A DNA stretch of 64,000 bases from Allium sativum (lineage: Eukaryota > Streptophyta > Magnoliopsida > Asparagales > Amaryllidaceae), in contig CM060909.1 of NCBI GenBank assembly GCA_030737875.1, positions 34,957,159 to 35,021,158 on the forward strand, written 5' to 3'. Positions 57,601 to 64,000 of this stretch are shown here, in pieces. Below the pieces are notes generated by a model that saw nothing but the letters and a program-made list of their open reading frames with translations, made no database searches and had not been told where the DNA came from. Position 1 is the stretch's first letter, and the number at the start of each line of letters is the position of its first letter. Position numbers and translations under genes: made by a program.

Positions 57601-59050
57601 ATGCCTCGAAGGGATAAGTTACAAAAATCTATACTACTGTATTATTTTCGGGTTTTACTTTAAGGGAACACAGTAAAATTAGAGCCAAATGGTCGCTCTT
57701 TCCTACTCCTCCCTTTCGCTCTTTGGCCTCATCTCAGTATACAACTGTTCTTTCTATTTCAGAAAGCAGAAAGGGTGAATAAAGGGGATGACAATTTACA
57801 ATCGGTGGCTCTCTACTGCCTTCTTCTCGACATTTTCCCAACCCGTCCTTCGATGGATTGCTCCCTCCCTCCGTATGCTTCTCGGAACCCAAGGTGGATT
57901 TCGCCTCCCTTTGTCTCTATCCCCATCTTTGAGGTATCTATTTGTTCTTCTTTTCCTGCTATGTCTGTATATTTCGAGCTTAGCGTCTCTTTGATTGTTG
58001 TTATTCGTGTGTTTTTAGTCTATGTGTTTTCGGCTGTTTGTAGGATTGTCGGTTCCCTTCTTTTTGCTTCGTTTTTAGCTTTCGTCTCCTTACATTAATT
58101 TTCCATGGCTCCAATGAGGAGTAATTTTTTGGCAGTTGGCTTATGTCCTATTGTTAGATTCATTTCCAGTTTTATCATACCAATAGGTTTTAAATTATAA
58201 TCAGGAAATTTTGCTTTTAAACAACTTAGTTTTGTGATTTGTTTTCCTTCCACCTACATTTGCAATGATGCTCTTATATTTTTTTGATCAGAATTTAAAA
58301 TACTTAAATCGTTCATATTTGTATGTTTTATAGGCTTTCCATGTGTACGAAGGCACATTTCTTTAACTGTTTCTACTCTTGATTGGTTTCCTTCTATTTA
58401 GACTATGCAAGCTTAAACTAAAGTATTCTTCCTGTTTATATTTGGATAATTTTATATACAATATTGATATTTTATATGTAAGATCGCTGACTTTGGACAT
58501 GATTTAAGTCTGAGGCATACCATTAGTCCTAACGACCCTGCACATTGTTTGATGTACTGTTAGATGAAACCATTCAATAAATATCCCGATGACACAATAT
58601 GGTAGGTACTAGAGAAGTGGCTACTTTGAAACTGATATGGTAAAATGAAAAGAAGCTGAAATTATCAGATATGAAAATAGTGAAAATTGGATTGTTGAAC
58701 AAAAAACAAAAATGGGTTGCACCACAAGTGAAATAATATAGGAAGCATGTAAAGAATTTTAGTATTGCACTATTGTCACAGCAAATAATTTGATTCTGAT
58801 ACTTACTAATGAAGACTGCAAAAGGATGTACTCAAACTGATCTATTTGGAAGATAGAACTTTGTTTATTCAAATCTTATAAAAGAGTGTTTGTTGGATTT
58901 AAGAATGGAATAATAATTCTGTAAGTTGAAGGGAGAAAACTGAATACTGGATAATAACTTAGGTCTATTGTATTTCTATGTGTATCACTATCCATTGAGA
59001 GCCATTATGATTATGAAGATAATGTCATACATTTTGTTCATATGGTGAAA
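57601..59050 (+). other. Non-coding or unidentified part of the capture region
   Basis: A CT-rich stretch (57690-57950) with an open frame ending near a GAG|GTATCT donor may be another captured leader exon, but I do not recognise it. The remainder to 59050 is AT-rich with no feature I can support. Confidence 0.35.
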
Positions 59051-59051
59051 G

Positions 59052-59557
59052 AAATTATTTTCTCAATAATATTAAAGCAACGTAACTTATGAAATAGGAT
59101 TAGCTGTTTATTTATTTGCAAAAAGGGTACAATATCACGATGGCCCCAGCCTTTTTAACATTTATAATTTGAAATTCTAAAAGGTTCTTTTTCTAGACTG
59201 ATTCCATGCCAAAAGTGATGGATAATTGGATATTACTTAGAGCATATTCAAAACTGATCATGACGTATAGCGAATATATGGAAAAGAATAATTAATTGTT
59301 CACAATGTCTTTTCATACAAATCTAATTATTTAGGTAAATGGAAATAATTGATATTAAACTATAGTAAATATCATATGTGTTTGGATAATGATCATTTAC
59401 CCATGAAACTTCTGAACAAAAGTTTATAAAATGAATTTATAGCTGATTTTCTCTAGGATACTTTATGGATTTTGAATATTTTAGTTCAAGCTTTCTATAT
59501 ATTTTAATAGTTTTTGCATGGAGAAAATTTCAGTATCATCACATTTAGGTGTTAATA
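59052..59557 (+). repeat. About 510-bp direct repeat, copy A
   Basis: It starts at ATTATTTTCTCAATAATATT and ends near TCAGTATCATCACATTTAGG. It matches copy B at 59864-60373 with perhaps 8-10 per cent difference and a few small indels. No gene is inside. Confidence 0.9.
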
Positions 59558-59863
59558 TGTAGATCCAATATTGCAATATTTAATAGCTGCTATGTATACA
59601 TCAAGCTTTCTTCAAGTTCTAACATTTATTAGTATATTTGCAAATAGTTTTCTCTATGTACTTTCTTTCAAACTAAAATTGCATGTAACTTTCCTTATTG
59701 TTTTAGGTTTTCTAAGCATTTTGGCTATGGAGATATTTGGTGTGTGAATGACACATTTGGTTATTATATTGTGGGGCTTTCATTCAACTGTTATTTTTGG
59801 AAATATAACAGAACGTCCTCATACTCAAAGACAATCCAGAATGTGAATTCAATAAATTATTTT

Positions 59864-60373
59864 CTCAATAATATTAAAGTAACCTAACTTATGAAATAGG
59901 ATTAGTTGTTTGTTTATTTACAAAAAAGGTACAATATCACGATGGCTCCAGCCTTTTAACATATATAATTCATTCGAATTCTAAAAGGTTCCTTTTCTAG
60001 ATTAATTCCTTGCCAAAAGTGATGGATAATTGGTTATTAATTATAGCATATTCAAAATTGATCATGATGTATAACGAATATATGGAAAATAATAATTAAT
60101 TGTTTATAATTTCTTTTCAAATAAATCTAATTATTTAGGTAGATGGAAATAATTGATATTAAACTATAGTAAATATCATATGTGTTTGGATACTGATCAT
60201 TTATTTATAACGTACCCATAAAACTTTTGAACAAAAGTTGTATAAAATGAATTTATAGTTGATTTTCTTTAGGAAACTTTATGGCTTTTAAGTATTTTAG
60301 TTCAAGCTTTCTATATATTTTAATAGTTTTTTTGCAAGCAGAAAATTTCAGTATCATCACTTTTAGGTGTTAA
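59864..60373 (+). repeat. About 510-bp direct repeat, copy B
   Basis: The partner of copy A, separated from it by about 300 bp. It has one extra short stretch (ATAACGTACCC region, near 60208). Confidence 0.9.
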
Positions 60374-60772
60374 TTGGCGAGCCTAATATATTCTAACTAC
60401 GACCAAGTTTCTTGTTGACAAAAATTATTGTTAAATGCATAAACAATCAGCTTGCCCTCTATTCTCAAGCTTGCTCAATATTCTGGATGCTTACATGCAG
60501 CACTTAATTAAGTACTGCAAGAAATACCGTATCCATTATAGAGAAGCAAAATATGGGAATTTCATGCTCATTTCACTGGGAAGACAAATATGTACTCAGG
60601 AAATTTCATTTATTAATCTTAAAATTGAGGATTAGGATGTTTAATAAGTCTCCACGTATCTAGAATAATAACTTTTCATTGTAACTGGCTGCCCAATTTC
60701 ATTCATGAAATAATGTAAAGTTACAAGATATGGATCGCTTATAATAGCTGACATGTTACTGATTATTTTGCG

Positions 60773-60922
60773 GCTAGTGCTCTAAAAGCTACCGTAACCA
60801 AATTGGTTGATCCTCTTGGTAAATTGAATTTGTGGGACCGTCGTGATCCATGCACATCAAAGTGGATAGAAGTTCTGTTACAATTACACTTTTAAAGATG
60901 GATACTTGCATGTGGAAGAATT
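60773..60922 (+). pseudogene. LRR receptor-like kinase N-terminal exon fragment
   Basis: The frame reads SALKATVTKLVDPLGKLNLW, then RRDPCTSKW, the N-terminal leucine-rich-repeat cap seen in plant LRR receptor kinases of the VIII-1 type (At1g06840-like: a DPCTSNWTGV motif). A frameshift near 60875 separates it from CYNYTFKDGYLHVEEL, the next conserved part, which ends at a GTGAGT donor at 60923. These kinases sit in the plasma membrane; neither repeats nor kinase domain are present here. Only this exon seems to have been captured. Confidence 0.72.
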
Positions 60923-61442
60923 GTGAGTGAAACTCTTATTATGTAACTTCATCATTACCTTGTTTCATGTACATGTATTCTCATTCACAAATTAGTCTAT
61001 CTTGATGCACAATATATGACATCTGAATGTGCTGGAATGTGCAATATTGATTACTATGTCTCCTTTTTTGCTATTTAAAAATTAAAGATACACAACTAAG
61101 CTGGTAATTGATAATTTGAACATAGTGCTTCCTTACATATGAACAGTTATATGATAGAAATTATGAATGATATAATATCCATTTATGACATTTTGAAATC
61201 TGGTAAGATGTAGAAAACCAACATCAAGCAAAGTGGAGTTTGATATAATTCATTACAGACATTATATGTTGTACTACATAATAAATGACACTGGCATTTA
61301 CAGTCTTGTAAGATATAAGAACATTGAATATAATATAAATCATTTTCATGTTTATTGAAGCATAAAACCTTTAATTTATGCTTAATGTTTTTTTTATTTG
61401 GATTGCCCTTTAATAATGTAAGTTTTATCATTCATGTGTCAG

Positions 61443-61761
61443 AAAAATCTGATCAACGATAGTATCAGAATGGGCTACGATGATTTTGGGGATTTTTACT
61501 ACGCTAATGGCCTATTGGGGGATTCTTTTTTCAGTTATGTCTGTACTTTGTGATTATTGCACTACATCAAAACACATAATTCATATGTGTTTCAATGTGA
61601 TATTGGTTAGCATAGAGCTGGGTCAGTTTGTTCATGTAGCAAATTATGTTGGTAAAGCAGAGCAAGGACCAGACACATTAGATGCTGTCATAGTTGCAAA
61701 ATAGAAATGTGCTTCTGGACTAGCTCACTTGGAAGGAAAGTATAAGCTTGCTGCTCGCAAG
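61443..61761 (+). pseudogene. COP9 signalosome subunit 1 (CSN1/FUS6) exon fragment
   Basis: After a TGTCAG acceptor, the exon reads SIRMGYDDFGDFYYANGLLG. An extra T near 61543 shifts the frame, after which DYCTTSKHIIHMC, LGQFVHVANYVGKAEQ and then CASGLAHLE and YKLAARK follow, with a TAG at 61702-61704. The exon ends CGCAAG|GTATAT. This is the PCI-subunit region of CSN1, part of the complex that removes NEDD8 from cullin ligases. Order and intron borders match a single genomic exon. The stop and frameshift exclude function of this copy as a protein. Confidence 0.85.
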
Positions 61762-62510
61762 GTATATTTTGCATTCCTATTCTTAATGTTGTGTTCTTCT
61801 GCGAACTTCGATAATTCTCTCGTTCAAAGTTTATATTACGTGCTTATATGATATAAATTGCACTAAGATGTTTATATTACATGCTTAAATGGCAAAATTC
61901 TTAAGGTGTAGACATACGAACAGTTATATTAAAAAAAAGGCCATTGGGCCATTGTTTGTTTTAGATAGTACAAGGATGGTTCCAAATTTATCCAACCAAA
62001 TCTGTATCCATATTCATAAGGATATGGATATGATTGTTCTGATATATAACTTAATGTATAGAGCATGAGGATGTGGTTATGATCATATTATCTGTGTGCT
62101 TATGAATGATCATGACATGTATATATTGACGGATTTGTTAGGAAACAACAATGGACTGGTGCCCAACATATTTCAGTCCCATCACTATGCTTTCTTAAGT
62201 ACTTATATCCCTAAAACCGTTTGTATACTGATACAAGTATGCTGAGTAGAGAAAATTGGAACATGAAATTTTTCCTGTATTGGTTGATGTTTTGTGCCCT
62301 GCATAATAGAATGGTAATATTTTTGTTAAGAGAAACATGTTAGGTTTGAGGCTGCCTTTGGTATAATAAAATTTTCATTTTCTCTTTTGCTTTGTTCTTC
62401 TTCCCCCCTTCTTGCGTTGTTCAATACTAATGTGCACTACCTGTTGGGCTTTTTTGGGGGAGGGGGGGTAGGTGGTCCTGAAGTGGCCTGAGTTAAAGTC
62501 CTAGATGGGC

Positions 62511-62511
62511 A

Positions 62512-62549
<38 letters not shown>
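62511..62549 (+). repeat. Poly(T) run
   Basis: About 33 consecutive T bases. It could be the poly(A) tail of a minus-strand retroposed sequence or simple slippage; nothing nearby decides it. Confidence 0.8.
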
Positions 62550-62550
<1 letters not shown>

Positions 62551-62652
62551 AAGTTAGGAGCAATGGATAAGAGATTGGTGTTATTTTATATTTTGAGAAT
62601 TTGATGTTTGAAGAAGTTGATGGAACATTAATTATGTTGCATTAAATTGCAG

Positions 62653-62841
62653 GTTAAAAAAAATATGACAAATAAAATACTAGTGAGGTTAAATTTGGTA
62701 AATCTGAAACGAAATAAAAGACAAGTCAATGATTTTCAGCATCCAATTTTCCCTGAAGGACTTCGACAGAAAACTTGGTTTCTCTTTGAAGGAACAACTG
62801 TAGGACAAGCTTCCAAATCTTTGAACATTGATTTTATTTGA
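62653..62841 (+). pseudogene. Unidentified exon-like fragment
   Basis: After a TTGCAG acceptor an open frame reads DFQHPIFPEGLRQKTWFLFE and ends at 62841. The acceptor and composition suggest a further captured exon, but I cannot name the protein. From 62850 to 64000 I see only AT-rich sequence without a gene. Confidence 0.3.
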
Positions 62842-64000
62842 AATTATGATCCTATAACAATCTGACAACAATTAGGCATTTCAGTTTTTAGAGAAAAACG
62901 ATGAATTGGGGGTCACAAGTTACTATCAAGAATAGAAGTTCAGAATCTTTTAGAGTTTGAAGATTGCAAACCATTGAAGGATACTAATCGATAAACTAAT
63001 CAAGATACGGGTTTGGATTTGGGTCCATAACCAGATCTAGACATATATTTTCTGTTGTGTATATTTTTAACATAAACATTGTACTATAAATTTTTGGTAT
63101 ACCACAAGTTTCAAAATTGTTCTCATCAAATATTGGATACAGCTTGATGTGAGCTCACCTAAGTGAAAGTAGGGTTGAAAGTTTGTCTTTTAAGTGTGGC
63201 CCTTGGGCTTCCAAGGTAAATGCCTGTGAAACCATTTTACCAGATAATTAGTTAAGTATAAATCATCTTTTATTCCTTCAGATTATGTTTCTTAAATTTT
63301 AAATTACAACTTTATTTGCTTAAATTCATAATTTTCAACATCTGTCTTTATCGAAAGAATTGCAGGGAAAGGCTAAAACATCATGTCAATTGAGTTATAA
63401 ATTTGTAGAAATTTTATTTTATTAGAATTCCTGTTTGTAGAATGTTGATATGATTCAAATGCCGAAATTCATTGGTAAATAAGTTTTTCTTTTTTCTTAA
63501 AATTTTTAGTGATTAACATTTCTAAAAGAAATCAACTGCAATAATCATTGTTATGACTTTTGCATAAAAATATTATTTATAAAGAGACAATTGTATTATT
63601 TAAAAGACTATTGTATTTTAATTTTGCATCATTTCTTATTTTTCATGGCATATGAAAACTATTATGATGCTTTGATTTTATTAATGTAATTTGCATTTAT
63701 GGTAGAGACCTGACTTGCAACTAGCTTTGTATCGGAAGGTGTATCTTAGTCATAAAACGAGAACCAACTGAAAGTATGCTAACTCAACCAGTAAAAGCTA
63801 AATAAAATGATTTGAAGAGAGGGTTTGAAATAAATGTTGGAAGTGTCTAGGACTCTCAATTAGAATTTAAAATTGTATATATGAGAAGATTAGAACAGAG
63901 AACAGACCCAAAGGTTCTCTGGTTGAGCTTGAGTGATGAAAAATATAACAAAGATCCAATCAAATGTTTTAAACTTAAAAAAGAACCTAAATCGAAGTCT

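Larger units (their letters stand above)
56224..64000. mobile_element. Probable CACTA element 4 with captured genes, right end outside window
   Basis: The Tat sequence stops where CACTTCAAGAAAATATG begins; this differs at one base from the CACTA 2 end CACTACAAGAAAA. Next come TTATTAATAACGCC and TTTAATAACACGG, like subterminal repeats. I find no matching right end before 64000. Part of the terminal motif could also be read as Tat coding sequence, so the border is probable rather than certain. The inside holds pieces of three host genes in one orientation, separated by AT-rich DNA, and no transposase. A promoter-like leader with CTCCACTGC and an ATG at 56528 precedes them. Confidence 0.6.

Overview
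The window is repeat-rich nuclear DNA from a flowering plant, most likely a eudicot. It is AT-rich, its genes carry GT-AG introns, and every recognisable gene is either a plant transposable-element gene or a fragment of a plant housekeeping gene. I see no intact host gene, no rRNA or tRNA gene and no CRISPR array.

Positions 1-47668 are best read as one very unusual LTR retrotransposon with other elements nested in it. The LTRs begin TGTAACG and end CGTTACA. The window opens about 138 bases inside the 5' LTR, which ends at 35114. A 1,058-bp interior follows (35115-36172), with an initiator-Met-type primer binding site at one end and a polypurine tract at the other, and no gag or pol. The 3' LTR runs from 36173 to 47668. 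After subtracting later insertions each LTR is about 6 kb, so the LTRs dwarf the interior. The two LTRs act as empty-site references for each other, which gives base-level borders for most nested elements.

The 5' LTR holds: a hAT element (882-1441, 8-bp TSD); a PIF/Harbinger-type element (3392-8608, TAA TSD) that carries a plant-mobile-domain gene plus a Myb/SANT gene but no DDE transposase; a Mutator-type MITE (9692-10491, 9-bp TSD); an 11.3-kb CACTA element (11634-22977) with decayed TNP2 and TNPA-like genes and its own hAT insertion (14897-15379); and a 10.9-kb CACTA element (23542-34456, TAT TSD) that carries exons of ethanolamine kinase and BTF3/NAC-beta and is itself interrupted by a 3.4-kb CACTA element (30155-33598, CTT TSD). 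The 3' LTR holds a 147-bp foldback element and a MULE (39580-44508) with a decayed MURA-type transposase, flanked by a 421-bp direct duplication of LTR sequence.

To the right, 47669-52300 is gene-free DNA with a 125-bp tandem repeat. Next comes a decayed Tat-clade Ty3/gypsy fragment (gag, protease, reverse transcriptase; about 52300-56223). It breaks off at what looks like the left end of a fourth CACTA element, which runs out of the window. That last region carries broken pieces of three unrelated host genes: a beta-1,3-galactosyltransferase, an LRR receptor kinase and COP9 signalosome subunit 1.

Almost every coding region has frameshifts or stops, so nothing here is likely to make a full-length protein today. 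The main interest lies in the architecture: the giant-LTR element, a sharply bounded tract of LTR-LTR identity, the transposase-less Harbinger element with a PMD cargo, and gene-collecting CACTA elements. All family assignments rest on reading the translations by eye; no database search was run.
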